A stretch of DNA of 64,000 nucleotides, from positions 1 through 64,000 of the forward strand of contig CAIOAN010000007.1 of assembly GCA_903855995.1 (NCBI GenBank). Reading direction: 5' to 3'. Under the pieces are notes generated by a model. The model ran no database searches and was not told where the DNA came from. It saw nothing but the letters and a program-made list of their open reading frames with translations. Every line of letters starts with the position of its first letter. The stretch's first letter is position 1. This document shows positions 53,319-61,067 of this stretch, one piece after another. The position numbers and the translations under genes were made by a program. The DNA comes from an uncultured Opitutia bacterium (GTDB lineage Bacteria > Verrucomicrobiota > Verrucomicrobiia > Opitutales > UBA953).

Positions 53319-53756
53319 ATGGCCAAGGTAGACATCGAGATCGTCCAGAAAGTCCTCAAAGAGAGCGGGGTCGACGTGCGCGTCGCCGCCGCGATCTTGA
53401 ACCAAATTCGCGAAGCCGCCGCCGAAGAAGTCGTCGAGCGCGAGAAGCCCGCGAAGAAGCAGATGCTCGTGCTGGTGAGCGAACCCGAAGAGGGCTTGCC
53501 GAAAGACCTCACCGGCTGGGTCGTCCAGCTGCTCGAGGACGATGACCCTGCGGAAGTCTCCGCCAAGATCGTTGATGTCGCCAAGGCTTTCAACGAATCC
53601 CCGAAGGGCCAGCGTCTGCCGGTCGATTCTTTCGGCGATGCCGTGCAGAGTATCTCCGGGAAACTTTTCAAGGAGAGTGATCTGTGGATCAAGACGCGCG
53701 AGCCGGTGCGCATCATTCCGGTGAAGAACACGATCGGCCGCCGCCGGCGCGATTGA
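53319..53756 (+). CDS. Conserved-looking hypothetical protein
   Basis: A 145-residue protein that I do not recognise. It begins MAKVDIEIVQKVLKESGVDV, continues with a predicted helical, acidic N-terminal half (VRVAAAILNQIREAAAEEVV), then two beta-like strands (QMLVLVSEP, LTGWVVQLLEDDDPAEV), and ends in a very basic tail (NTIGRRRRD). Codon use matches neighbouring real genes, and the frame is longer than expected for noise. It has no membrane segment or signal peptide, so it is cytosolic. Basic tail and size would suit a nucleic-acid-associated protein, but that is a guess. Confidence 0.7.
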   Translation: MAKVDIEIVQKVLKESGVDVRVAAAILNQIREAAAEEVVEREKPAKKQMLVLVSEPEEGLPKDLTGWVVQLLEDDDPAEVSAKIVDVAKAFNESPKGQRLPVDSFGDAVQSISGKLFKESDLWIKTREPVRIIPVKNTIGRRRRD

Positions 53757-53887
53757 ATCTGTTCACCTGAACGTCTTTTTTGGAACAATACTTCCGCTAA
53801 TAGCGAATTTAGATGCGGTTTTTGCCTCCGTAGGCAGGCGGATTGGACTCGCATCGGCGGGAGCCATTCCGCAACCTTTGCCCCTAT

Positions 53888-55075
53888 ATGAAGTTCAAAA
53901 ACTTCCCAATCTATCGCATCGAGTGGGTGACCTCTGCCTTCCTCATCGGTACGGCCTTCCTTTCGTTGACGGTGGTGCCCTGGTTCCTTTGGACCCAGTT
54001 CAACCTGCCGGCCGACGCCGCCAATAAGGTCCACGGCTGGGGTTTCGTCTGGGCGTTGTTCGTCTTTTATTACTACGCCACGGGCTTTGGGATCACCCTG
54101 GGCTACCACCGCCTTTTCTCTCATATTTCCTTCAAGGCCAAGTGGCCGGTGAAACTCTTCGTGCTCCTTTTCGGCGCCGCTTCTTTCGAAAATTCTGCCC
54201 ATGATTGGTGCGCCGACCACCGTGTCCACCACAAGCACGTGGATGAAGACGAAGACCCGTATGATATCTCCAAAGGCTTCTTTTACGCCCATATCGGCTG
54301 GTTACTGTTCCGCCTGAAGCCGCCGGCCCCCATTACGAACGTCAAGGATCTCGAGGCCGATCCTCTCGTGATGTGGCAGCACCGCTACGTCCAATGGATC
54401 GGCGCATTCGTGGGCTTCGTCTGCCCGGCCGCCCTCGGCTACGGTTTCGCCCTGCTCATGGGGTACACCAATCCCGGCATGACCGCCCTCGCCGCCTTCC
54501 TTATCGCGGGCCTGCTTCGCACGGTCGTCGTCCAGCAGGGCACCTTCTGCATCAACTCGCTCTGCCACATGATCGGCCGCCAGCCGTATTCCACCGATCA
54601 CAGCGCCCGCGACAGCGGCCTGGTGGCGCTCCTCACCTTCGGCGAGGGCTATCATAACTATCACCATGAGTTCCAGCACGACTACCGTAACGGCGTGAAG
54701 GGCTGGCAGTTCGATCCGACGAAGTGGATCATCTGGACGCTTTCGAAGGTTGGCCTCACGGAAGACCTCCGTCGCGTGCCCGACTCCCGCATCATGGCCG
54801 CCGAACTGAAAGAGAAGAGCCGCACGCTCGGCCGTGATATCGATTCCCTCGCCGCCCGTCTGGATGAGCGCTCCCGCGAATTGAAGGCGAAGACGATCGC
54901 CGCCGCCCACGAGCTTGCGCTCGAACTCTCCCGCCGCGCCGAAGCCCTCAAGGAATCCGCCGCGACGAAGGCCGAAGTGGCCCAGGAAACGATGGCCGAA
55001 CTCCGTGGTCTCCTCGATCAGGCGGCTTCGTATCTCGAAGCCCTCCGTCGCGCGAGCGCCGGTTCCGCGGCCTAA
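53888..55075 (+). CDS. Delta9-type acyl-CoA/fatty acid desaturase with C-terminal helical tail
   Basis: The start is placed at the ATG at 53888 (MKFKNFPIYRIEWVTSAFLI); 395 aa. The three histidine boxes of membrane di-iron desaturases are intact: HRLFSH (74-79), HRVHHKH (111-117) and HNYHH (256-260), between two pairs of membrane helices. This matches the stearoyl-CoA desaturase group, which adds a cis double bond. Residues ~301-395 form an Ala/Glu/Lys/Arg-rich, coiled-coil-like tail (LAARLDERSRELKAKTIAAA) that normal desaturases lack. The 3' end overlaps the convergent phosphatase gene by four bases. Confidence 0.93.
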   Translation: MKFKNFPIYRIEWVTSAFLIGTAFLSLTVVPWFLWTQFNLPADAANKVHGWGFVWALFVFYYYATGFGITLGYHRLFSHISFKAKWPVKLFVLLFGAASFENSAHDWCADHRVHHKHVDEDEDPYDISKGFFYAHIGWLLFRLKPPAPITNVKDLEADPLVMWQHRYVQWIGAFVGFVCPAALGYGFALLMGYTNPGMTALAAFLIAGLLRTVVVQQGTFCINSLCHMIGRQPYSTDHSARDSGLVALLTFGEGYHNYHHEFQHDYRNGVKGWQFDPTKWIIWTLSKVGLTEDLRRVPDSRIMAAELKEKSRTLGRDIDSLAARLDERSRELKAKTIAAAHELALELSRRAEALKESAATKAEVAQETMAELRGLLDQAASYLEALRRASAGSAA

Positions 55076-55545
55076 GCGCCAGCCTGGCCGGCCAGTTCTT
55101 TCATCAGTTCGAGGACCCGTGCCTCGATCTGAGGAAGGGCGTCGGTGGGGTCCGCGAAGTCGATGTCGTGCACGGTCCAGTAATCAATCCGGTCCGCCCA
55201 TTCAGGGTGGGATTGCAGCATCATGGCGTAATGCTCGTCCTTCTTGAGGGCGATGGTGCGGTGCGCCCGCTCGAGATCTTCCCGGCGAAGCTGGGTCGGC
55301 TCGGTTCCGGTATGGTCCAGCGGAATGCCTAGTTCCTTGAGGCGCCTCTCGGTGTCCCGGGAGATGCGGGTGGGCTCATCTGCCACCAAGGAGGTGAGCA
55401 AGCCGCGCGAAAAAGCCCGCGCGGGGTGCCCGATCCGGCGGGTGTGCCAGTTGAACAAGGCCTCGGCATGGCGGCTTCGATAGAAGTTGCCGGTGCAGAC
55501 AAACAGGAAAAGGGGGCCAGAATCTGCGCTTGTGCGTTGCGGCAT
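55072..55545 (-). CDS. Low-molecular-weight protein tyrosine phosphatase-like protein
   Basis: A 157-residue protein with the catalytic P-loop at the N-terminus: FLFVCTGNFYRSRHAEALF, i.e. C-T-G-N-F-Y-R matching C-x5-R. A late Asp segment, DIDFADPTDALP, holds the general-acid Asp-Pro of the family. The loop differs from the usual CxGNxCRS: the second cysteine is Tyr, so it may be a variant with another substrate or an arsenate-reductase-like role. It is monocistronic. Confidence 0.83.
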   Translation of the reverse strand: MPQRTSADSGPLFLFVCTGNFYRSRHAEALFNWHTRRIGHPARAFSRGLLTSLVADEPTRISRDTERRLKELGIPLDHTGTEPTQLRREDLERAHRTIALKKDEHYAMMLQSHPEWADRIDYWTVHDIDFADPTDALPQIEARVLELMKELAGQAGA

Positions 55546-55580
55546 GCTAGGTAGAGTCCCCGCAACCTAACCTCCTCGCC

Positions 55581-55835
55581 ATGGTACGCAATCTGTTCAT
55601 TCTCTCCCTTCTCTCCCTCGTCGTCGCCGGTTGCATGGGCCCTAAGAAGGGTCCGTCCGCTGTCACCGACGGTGGTGTCGACACGGGTCTCGTGTCCACG
55701 GGTCTGACCCCGGTCAATACGGCGCCTGCGCCGGCTTCCACCCTCGTTCCCGACGCCGACCCGGTCGCTCCGGCCAAGAAGGCCCCGGCTAAGTCGAAGG
55801 GCAAGTTGCCCATCAAGAACGCCGGCGACAAGTAA
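55581..55835 (+). CDS. Small predicted lipoprotein
   Basis: An 84-residue protein with signal sequence and lipobox LVVAGC (Cys18), then a disordered Pro/Ala/Thr region and a Lys-rich end (KKAPAKSKGKLPIKNAGDK). It is divergent from the phosphatase gene across 35 bases. No family recognised. Its basic tail could touch peptidoglycan or LPS, but this is only a suggestion. Confidence 0.68.
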   Translation: MVRNLFILSLLSLVVAGCMGPKKGPSAVTDGGVDTGLVSTGLTPVNTAPAPASTLVPDADPVAPAKKAPAKSKGKLPIKNAGDK

Positions 55836-55845
55836 GCCTTACAGC

Positions 55846-56775
55846 TTACATCAATGACACTTCGGTGACGAAGGTGTCGACCTGCCCGGGCTCCGCAAAA
55901 CGGAGCCCGTTCTTATGTTCAGGGCTGTTGGGCGGGCCCATCCAAGGTTCGACGCAATAGAACGGCGCCTCGGGGTCCGCGGTCCAGGTGACGACGGTCG
56001 CCCAGCTGCCCGGAATCGCTTCCTCGCCGACTTTCACGGTGATGTCCTCTTCGCCGGACTTGGGTCCGAAACTGAGCGTGGCGGATTTGAGGTTGGTAAA
56101 AATACAGTCGGAGAGATGTGCGTTGTCGAAACCGATTTCGGTCGCGCCTTTGAGTTCGGCGAAGGGCACGAGTTTTCCGTCGGCGGCGTGCCGCCACTGT
56201 TTCTTGGACGGGATCTTGATCACGTAATCGCGTCGGCTCAGACCGGCATGCCACGGGAGCGTGAAATAGAAATGATGCCCGGCGCACCACGGCAGGGGCT
56301 TGGTGTCGCGGTTCTCGAATTCAAACGTGATCCGAAGGAAGAGTTCGAGGAAATCGAAACGGATCCGGAAGTCATACGCGAAGGGATAGCAGTTCCGCCC
56401 GCGCTCATCCTGGATCATCCGCACGACGGCGTACTTGGGGCCGCTTTCGATGATTTCAAAGGCGGAATCACGGGCGAAGCCGTGCTGCGGCATGGGGCGC
56501 TTGACGCCGTCCGCAGCCTTCCAGACGAACTTCTCGCCGTCGGCATAATTGCGCCCCATGAAGGGAAAGAGAATCGGATTTCCGCCGCGCACGGGGCCGA
56601 TTTTGTCGAGCTCCATGGGTGCGCCTTCGGGCCAGAAAAGGATTTCGCGATGCCCGGTGGGCACGTCGAGCTTCCAACGCAGCAACCGCGCTCCGCGCGT
56701 CAGGCAGGTCTCATAGGTGGAGGCTCCGACCTTCCATCGTTCCATGGGCACGCCGTTCTCTTCGTAGCTCTGCAT
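55846..56775 (-). CDS. Aldose 1-epimerase / galactose mutarotase-like protein
   Basis: A 309-residue beta-sandwich protein. Typical segments are GPVRGGNPILFPFMGRNYAD, MPQHGFARDSAFEII with the HGF motif, a second catalytic-type histidine region CAGHHFYFTLPWH, and near the end FYCVEPWMGPPNSPE with the conserved Glu. This resembles the YeaD-like glucose-6-phosphate 1-epimerase/mutarotase group more than GalM. The substrate is not determined. It stands alone, convergent with the lipoprotein gene. Confidence 0.87.
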   Translation of the reverse strand: MQSYEENGVPMERWKVGASTYETCLTRGARLLRWKLDVPTGHREILFWPEGAPMELDKIGPVRGGNPILFPFMGRNYADGEKFVWKAADGVKRPMPQHGFARDSAFEIIESGPKYAVVRMIQDERGRNCYPFAYDFRIRFDFLELFLRITFEFENRDTKPLPWCAGHHFYFTLPWHAGLSRRDYVIKIPSKKQWRHAADGKLVPFAELKGATEIGFDNAHLSDCIFTNLKSATLSFGPKSGEEDITVKVGEEAIPGSWATVVTWTADPEAPFYCVEPWMGPPNSPEHKNGLRFAEPGQVDTFVTEVSLM

Positions 56776-56820
56776 GACGGGAGCAAACGCGGCCGCGGCT
56801 CGGTGGCAAACGCGGACTTC

Positions 56821-57633
56821 CTAGCGGCGCGGCGGACGGGGCCAGAACGCCGAGACGCGGCGCTGGTAGTCCGCATAGGCGGGCCCTTTGGAACTGAGCA
56901 GCTGCCGCTCGGTCAGGGGTACGCCGGTCACACGGGTGAGCAGGTAATACATGATGGCGACGCACGCCAGGCCCGGGATGCCGCGGTAGGTGGCGTTGTA
57001 ACTCATCAGGAGGAAACCGACCCACACGAGCCACTCGCCGAAATAATTAGGATGCCGGCTCCAGGCCCACAGCCCGCGCGCGCAGACTTTTCCCTTGTTG
57101 GCGGCATCCTTCTTGAACGCCGCGAGCTGGGCGTCCGCCAGGCCCTCGATCACCAGCGCGGCGCCGACCACGCCGAGCCCGAGCCAATGGATGAGCCGGG
57201 CCGGGCTGGCGGCGCCGTACGGGCTCGACGCAAGCAACGGGAGGCAGAGCAGGGCGAGCGCGACCGCTTGGACGAAATAAAAGTAGGCCATCTGCTGCGG
57301 CATCCGCTCGCCCGCCTCGGCGCGCATCTGCACGTAGCGCCCGTCTTCCACGTCGAGATGGCCGAGCACGCGCACCGCAAGATGCGTGCCGAGCCGCAGG
57401 CTCCAGAGCACCGTCGCCCCGGCCATGAGCACCCCTTGTCCGCCGAGGGGCATGACGCCGACGTGCACGTAAAGCATCCGGAGCCCGACCAGGGCGAAGC
57501 CGTACGACCAGGCGACGTCCACAATCGACCAGTTGTTGATCCGCTTGGCGATCAGCCAGCAGCCGGCGAAGTAGGCGCAGGCCAGCGCGAGCAGCGCCAG
57601 AAAATCAAAGCCGAGATCAAACCAGGGACTCAT
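56821..57633 (-). CDS. DUF1295 (steroid 5-alpha-reductase-like) membrane protein
   Basis: The start is taken at the ATG at 57633 (MSPWFDLGFDFLALLALACA), overlapping the DUF2062 stop by four bases; 270 aa. Six to seven membrane helices are present, plus the family motif CARGLWAWSRHPNYFGEWLV near the C-terminus. DUF1295 proteins are often encoded with CFA synthase, DUF1365 and FAD oxidoreductases, as further along this strand. They are candidate NADPH-dependent lipid or sterol-like double-bond reductases. Activity unproven. Confidence 0.9.
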   Translation of the reverse strand: MSPWFDLGFDFLALLALACAYFAGCWLIAKRINNWSIVDVAWSYGFALVGLRMLYVHVGVMPLGGQGVLMAGATVLWSLRLGTHLAVRVLGHLDVEDGRYVQMRAEAGERMPQQMAYFYFVQAVALALLCLPLLASSPYGAASPARLIHWLGLGVVGAALVIEGLADAQLAAFKKDAANKGKVCARGLWAWSRHPNYFGEWLVWVGFLLMSYNATYRGIPGLACVAIMYYLLTRVTGVPLTERQLLSSKGPAYADYQRRVSAFWPRPPRR

Positions 57634-58106
57634 GCGGGGTTCTTCTTCATGAAGCGGCGAAAGAGGGCCCGCAGGCCGAAGTTCAGGAGCCAGGCGGCAG
57701 CGGGTGCGATGAGCAGCCAACCGATGATGCCATGGACGTAGGCCATCCAGAACTTCTGAAAGAAAACGACCAACGAATCGTCATACTGTTTTTTGATGGC
57801 TTCGTAGGTCAGTACGATATGCCGCGAGCCGGTCACGGTCTCCCCTATCCGCATGAACGGAATCATGAGCGCCACCTGCAGGACGAAACTTCCATGGTTG
57901 ACGATCTGCATCACCACATGGTTCAGACGAAAGAGTCGGCCGGCGACGACACACCCGAGGGTGGTCGTGCCGATGAGGGGGTTGACGGCGATGGCGAGGC
58001 TGACCGACACCGACGCGGCGACTCCTTCCGGCGTGGCGCCTTGCTGTAATTCCGCGACGAGCGGATCACGCACCTTGCGGCGCAGCCAATCAGAGAGGCG
58101 TCCCAT
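57630..58106 (-). CDS. DUF2062 membrane protein
   Basis: A 158-residue protein with the DUF2062 pattern: a PEGVAASVSVSLAIAVNPLI region followed by a Gly/Thr-rich turn (GTTTLGCVVAG), a NHVVMQIVN stretch and a C-terminal helix with a basic end (FRRFMKKNPA). Roughly three membrane helices. DUF2062 proteins frequently accompany lipid-modification genes. It lies directly after the DUF1475 gene (zero-base gap) and overlaps DUF1295, so these three form one transcript. Confidence 0.85.
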   Translation of the reverse strand: MGRLSDWLRRKVRDPLVAELQQGATPEGVAASVSVSLAIAVNPLIGTTTLGCVVAGRLFRLNHVVMQIVNHGSFVLQVALMIPFMRIGETVTGSRHIVLTYEAIKKQYDDSLVVFFQKFWMAYVHGIIGWLLIAPAAAWLLNFGLRALFRRFMKKNPA

Positions 58107-58490
58107 TCACCGAGCCTTACGCGTGAAGAAGACCTTGCCAAGGTCGGTCTCGCCTTTCGCGCCGGACAGGCAGAGCAGGGCGTAGGCGGCGATGGCGAAA
58201 TTCCCGAGGAGCATTACGGCCACGAACCAGCCGAGGCGCACCCCGATGCTCCGCTCGCGCCAAGCGACATATAGCCAGAAGGCCATGAAGCCGAAATAGG
58301 CGTCGAACATCGTGGCGAGGCCCCACGGTTCGCTGCACACGGTGACGTAACCGCCGACCACGTTGATGCCCTTGCCGTGATATTCGGGGAGCGGGCTGAG
58401 CGAAGGCGCGACGCACGCATGCCACGAGACCCAGGTCATGGCGGCCAGGACGACGATGAAATAGAGGATGAGGGCGCGACGAGAGGTCAT
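58107..58490 (-). CDS. DUF1475-like membrane protein
   Basis: A 127-residue protein with about four helices. The SEPWGLATMFDAYFGFMAFW stretch, in which a conserved Asp/Tyr pair lies in a membrane helix, matches what I know of DUF1475. MTSRRALILYFIVVLAAMTW is an uncleaved-looking first helix. It is the first gene of the DUF1475-DUF2062-DUF1295 unit, which is separated from the CFA synthase gene by a 432-base repeat-bearing spacer. Function unknown. Confidence 0.78.
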   Translation of the reverse strand: MTSRRALILYFIVVLAAMTWVSWHACVAPSLSPLPEYHGKGINVVGGYVTVCSEPWGLATMFDAYFGFMAFWLYVAWRERSIGVRLGWFVAVMLLGNFAIAAYALLCLSGAKGETDLGKVFFTRKAR

Positions 58491-58561
58491 GCCGCTAACC
58501 TATAAGATAATTCTCCAAACGCAAATCCCCACCTCTCTCAACATTCTATTCTCTCACCGCT

Positions 58562-58900
58562 CAACGGCGGGCTCGGAGAGCCACGCCCTACGCAAGGCCC
58601 CCCTGCGGCGGCTTGTCTCTCCCTCTACTCCATACTCTCTCCGGCCACCTCGCGGCTCCGCCGCGCCAGGGAAGGGGGACGGCTCTCCGAGCCGTCCGTT
58701 CGCGGACAGATTCCCACGCGACGCATCGCGCCGCGCTCTGGCCAACCAGCCAACTGGTCAACTTGTCAACCTGCCAGCTCGTGTCAGTCTTGCCCACCAG
58801 CCAACTAACGCTGCTTCATCTGATCAACCGAGCCTCCGTGCCTCTAGTTCATCTGCACCCTGCCTCCCTTGCCCCCCAGCCAACTGGTCAACGGATCAAC
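58562..58900. repeat. Repeat-bearing gene-free spacer (copy F modules and internal duplication)
   Basis: The 432-base gap 58491-58922 has no credible gene. Bases 58562-58598 are the reverse complement of the left module of copy C, and 58676-58713 that of its right module (GACGGCTCTCCGAGCCGTC, then CGTTCGCGGACAGATTC). Their order is swapped relative to copy C. TACTCCATACTC near 58.63 kb matches the 52.9-kb tandem repeat in reverse. CCAGCCAACTGGTCAAC occurs twice, at about 58.75 and 58.88 kb. It looks like a mosaic of small mobile or REP-like elements. Confidence 0.7.
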
Positions 58901-58922
58901 TAACGCCGCGGCCTTCGCCGCC

Positions 58923-60134
58923 CTATCCCTTCCGATTCGGCCGCACATACACGGCCTGTACGACCCCGATATTACGGTGCTCGAAGGCGGCCTGGCAGTA
59001 GCGGAAATAGAGCCGCCACTTACGGATGAAGCGCTCGTCGAAGCCCATGCTTCGGACCTTGTCCAGGTTGGCTTCGAAAGCCCGACACCACGCATCGAGG
59101 GTGCGCGCGTAGTCGCGGCCGAACTCCTCGAGGCGGTCCAGCTGGAAGCCGCTCTCCTGGGTCATGAGGTCGCCGACGCGGTTGATCGAAAGGAGGAGCG
59201 AGCCGGGGAAGATATGCTTCTGGATGAAATCCACGCCGTCGCGGAACTGCGCGTAGCGGCTGTCGGGGCAGGTGATGTACTGGAACGCGGCGATGCCATC
59301 GGGTTGGAGCAGGCGCCCGATCGAACCGCAGAAGGCGGGCAGGTATTTATGGCCGAGGGCTTCCATCATCTCGATGGAGACGCACTTGTCGTAGATTCCC
59401 TGATGGTCGCGGAAATCCTCAAGCTTCACGGTGATGCGGTCGGCGAGGCCAGCGGCCTTGATGCGCTCGACGGCAAGGTCGTGCTGCGCCTGGGAGATGG
59501 TGAGCGAGGTGACCCGGCACCCATATTTTTTCACGGCATGCAGGGCCCAGCCGCCCCAGCCGGTACCAATCTCGATGACGTGGTCCGTGGGCTTGAGCTG
59601 TAGGAATCGGCACAGGGCTTCGTTCTTATTCGTCTGGGCCTGCTCCAATGAGTCGGTACCTTCCCAGCGCGCCGAGGAATACATCATCGAGGGATCAAGA
59701 AACAGGCGGAAAAAATCATTGGAGACATCATAGTGCTCCGAGATATTGCGCCGGACGGTTTTCTTGTCGTTGGGCCGCAGGAGGTGGCCGATACGGTCGG
59801 CAATCCGGAACAGGCCGACGCCCAGCGCCTTGCGCGCGGAGCCCGACATGCCCGGGGTCTGGTCGATGTTCTCGATGAAGAAGCCGATGAGGGCGTTGAG
59901 GTCCGGCGAATCCCATTCGCCTTCCATGTAGCCTTCGGTGAGGCCGATGTCGGCGGCGAGCATGATGCGCCGGAAGGCGTTGTCGTCGGTGATGTGCATG
60001 CTCGCGCCGCCCTGGGCCCGCGCCTCGCCGATCACGAGTTCGGTGCCCTCGGGCAGGCGCAGCGTGAGCCGGCCTTTTTTCAGTTTGGCCAGCTCGGCGA
60101 GGACGAGACGGCGGGCGAGTGAAGGATTAGTCAT
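58923..60134 (-). CDS. cfa: Cyclopropane-fatty-acyl-phospholipid synthase family methyltransferase
   Basis: The start is placed at the ATG at 60134 (MTNPSLARRLVLAELAKLKK), overlapping the DUF1365 stop by eight bases; 403 aa. An N-terminal lipid-binding domain is followed by ISEHYDVSNDFFRLFLDPSM, MMYSSARWEGTDSLEQAQ, SAM motif VIEIGTGWGGWALHAV, VSIEMMEALGHKYLPAF and FIQKHIFPGSLL. This is the CFA synthase pattern, which adds a methylene (or methyl) group across the double bond of acyl chains. A Delta9-type desaturase 4 kb away could supply its substrate. In this DUF1365-linked branch the exact product is often unproven. Confidence 0.93.
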   Translation of the reverse strand: MTNPSLARRLVLAELAKLKKGRLTLRLPEGTELVIGEARAQGGASMHITDDNAFRRIMLAADIGLTEGYMEGEWDSPDLNALIGFFIENIDQTPGMSGSARKALGVGLFRIADRIGHLLRPNDKKTVRRNISEHYDVSNDFFRLFLDPSMMYSSARWEGTDSLEQAQTNKNEALCRFLQLKPTDHVIEIGTGWGGWALHAVKKYGCRVTSLTISQAQHDLAVERIKAAGLADRITVKLEDFRDHQGIYDKCVSIEMMEALGHKYLPAFCGSIGRLLQPDGIAAFQYITCPDSRYAQFRDGVDFIQKHIFPGSLLLSINRVGDLMTQESGFQLDRLEEFGRDYARTLDAWCRAFEANLDKVRSMGFDERFIRKWRLYFRYCQAAFEHRNIGVVQAVYVRPNRKG

Positions 60135-60978
60135 GTCGGCCGGTAAGTTCGGAAGTGGGATGCCGCAGGTTGCGCTGCAGCGCAATGTCGTCCCCCTTGC
60201 GGCGGAACGGAAGTCTTTTTGCCAGCCATAGCCAGGCGGCGTGCAGGTGGATGAGCACGACGACTTTCAGGATGAGCAACGGCGACTTGAGCGTCAGCCA
60301 GAGGAGCCGTCCGCCGGTGAGTGGCACCTGCCGGCCGGTCCAGGCGCTGAGGAGCGTCTTGCGGCCGCCTTCGTAATGATCGACGGTCAGCCCAAGGCGC
60401 TCCCCAGGCAGTCGCAGGGTGAATTCGAATTCAGTATCGAGGGCGGAGAAGGGCGAGACGTAGAACCGCTTCGGCGCCCGGAGTTGGAGGTACGCCTGGC
60501 CCTCGGCGTCCTGTTTGAGGCATTCGGCACCGAGGAACCAGGCCTTGCGCTCGCCGAACGTATTATGGACCTCGGCGATGCCGCTGGTCAGCGCACCATC
60601 GACGGTGATCAGGAAGAAGACGACCGGGTTGTAGGATTTTCCAAAGGCTCGCGGCATGGCGACGAGGGTGATCTGCGCGGCGGCTGGCACGGGCTGACCC
60701 TGCGCCGCGCAGAAGGCCCGCACGCGGGCGCCGAGTCGATCGCCGTGCTGGCCGAAAGAGACCTCCGTGCCTTCCGGCTGGAAAACCCTCGCCGCCGGCA
60801 GGAAATCGCCGTCGCGGAATGAATAAGGCGACCAGGCCCGGCCGAGCATCCATTGACCGGCCCGAATCTTTTCGATTTCTTCTACATCGACCGCGAAGGC
60901 GAACGCCCCATGCGTAAACTGGTGCTGCTTCGGCCAGAGCCGCGCATGCATCACGCTCGCATCATAGAGTCGGGCCAT
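60127..60978 (-). CDS. DUF1365 family protein
   Basis: Read from the ATG at 60978 (MARLYDASVMHARLWPKQHQ), 283 aa. DUF1365 markers are the N-terminal SVMHARLWPKQHQFTHGAFA, SYNPVVFFLITVDG, EVHNTFGERKAWFL, KRFYVSPFSALDTEFEF and a hydrophobic C-terminal helix (ILKVVVLIHLHAAWLWL). It is nearly always found beside an FAD oxidoreductase and a CFA synthase; both are near here. It is divergent from the first GIDE-LemA gene across 89 bases. Role in lipid modification is inferred from context. Confidence 0.92.
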   Translation of the reverse strand: MARLYDASVMHARLWPKQHQFTHGAFAFAVDVEEIEKIRAGQWMLGRAWSPYSFRDGDFLPAARVFQPEGTEVSFGQHGDRLGARVRAFCAAQGQPVPAAAQITLVAMPRAFGKSYNPVVFFLITVDGALTSGIAEVHNTFGERKAWFLGAECLKQDAEGQAYLQLRAPKRFYVSPFSALDTEFEFTLRLPGERLGLTVDHYEGGRKTLLSAWTGRQVPLTGGRLLWLTLKSPLLILKVVVLIHLHAAWLWLAKRLPFRRKGDDIALQRNLRHPTSELTGRHD

Positions 60979-61067
60979 CGGCGGCACGGTTGGAAGGAAT
61001 GCCGCCGGGTGCAAGCCCCTCACGCCGAAACCTTGCTAAACCGCCCGCCTTTGGCATAACTCCTCGG

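Noticed and set aside
53243-54292. 349-aa minus-strand ORF across the hypothetical gene and desaturase
   Set aside because: It spans two real plus-strand genes and their gap. The desaturase histidine boxes establish the plus strand as coding.
55915-57741. 608-aa plus-strand ORF opposite the epimerase and DUF1295 genes
   Set aside because: Long only because both minus-strand genes share a stop-poor opposite frame. No domain; it crosses two real genes and their spacer.
58468-59001. 177-aa ORF over the 58.5-58.9 kb spacer
   Set aside because: Low-complexity Ser/Pro/Thr translation of repeat sequence, with no ribosome-binding site or homology that I can see.
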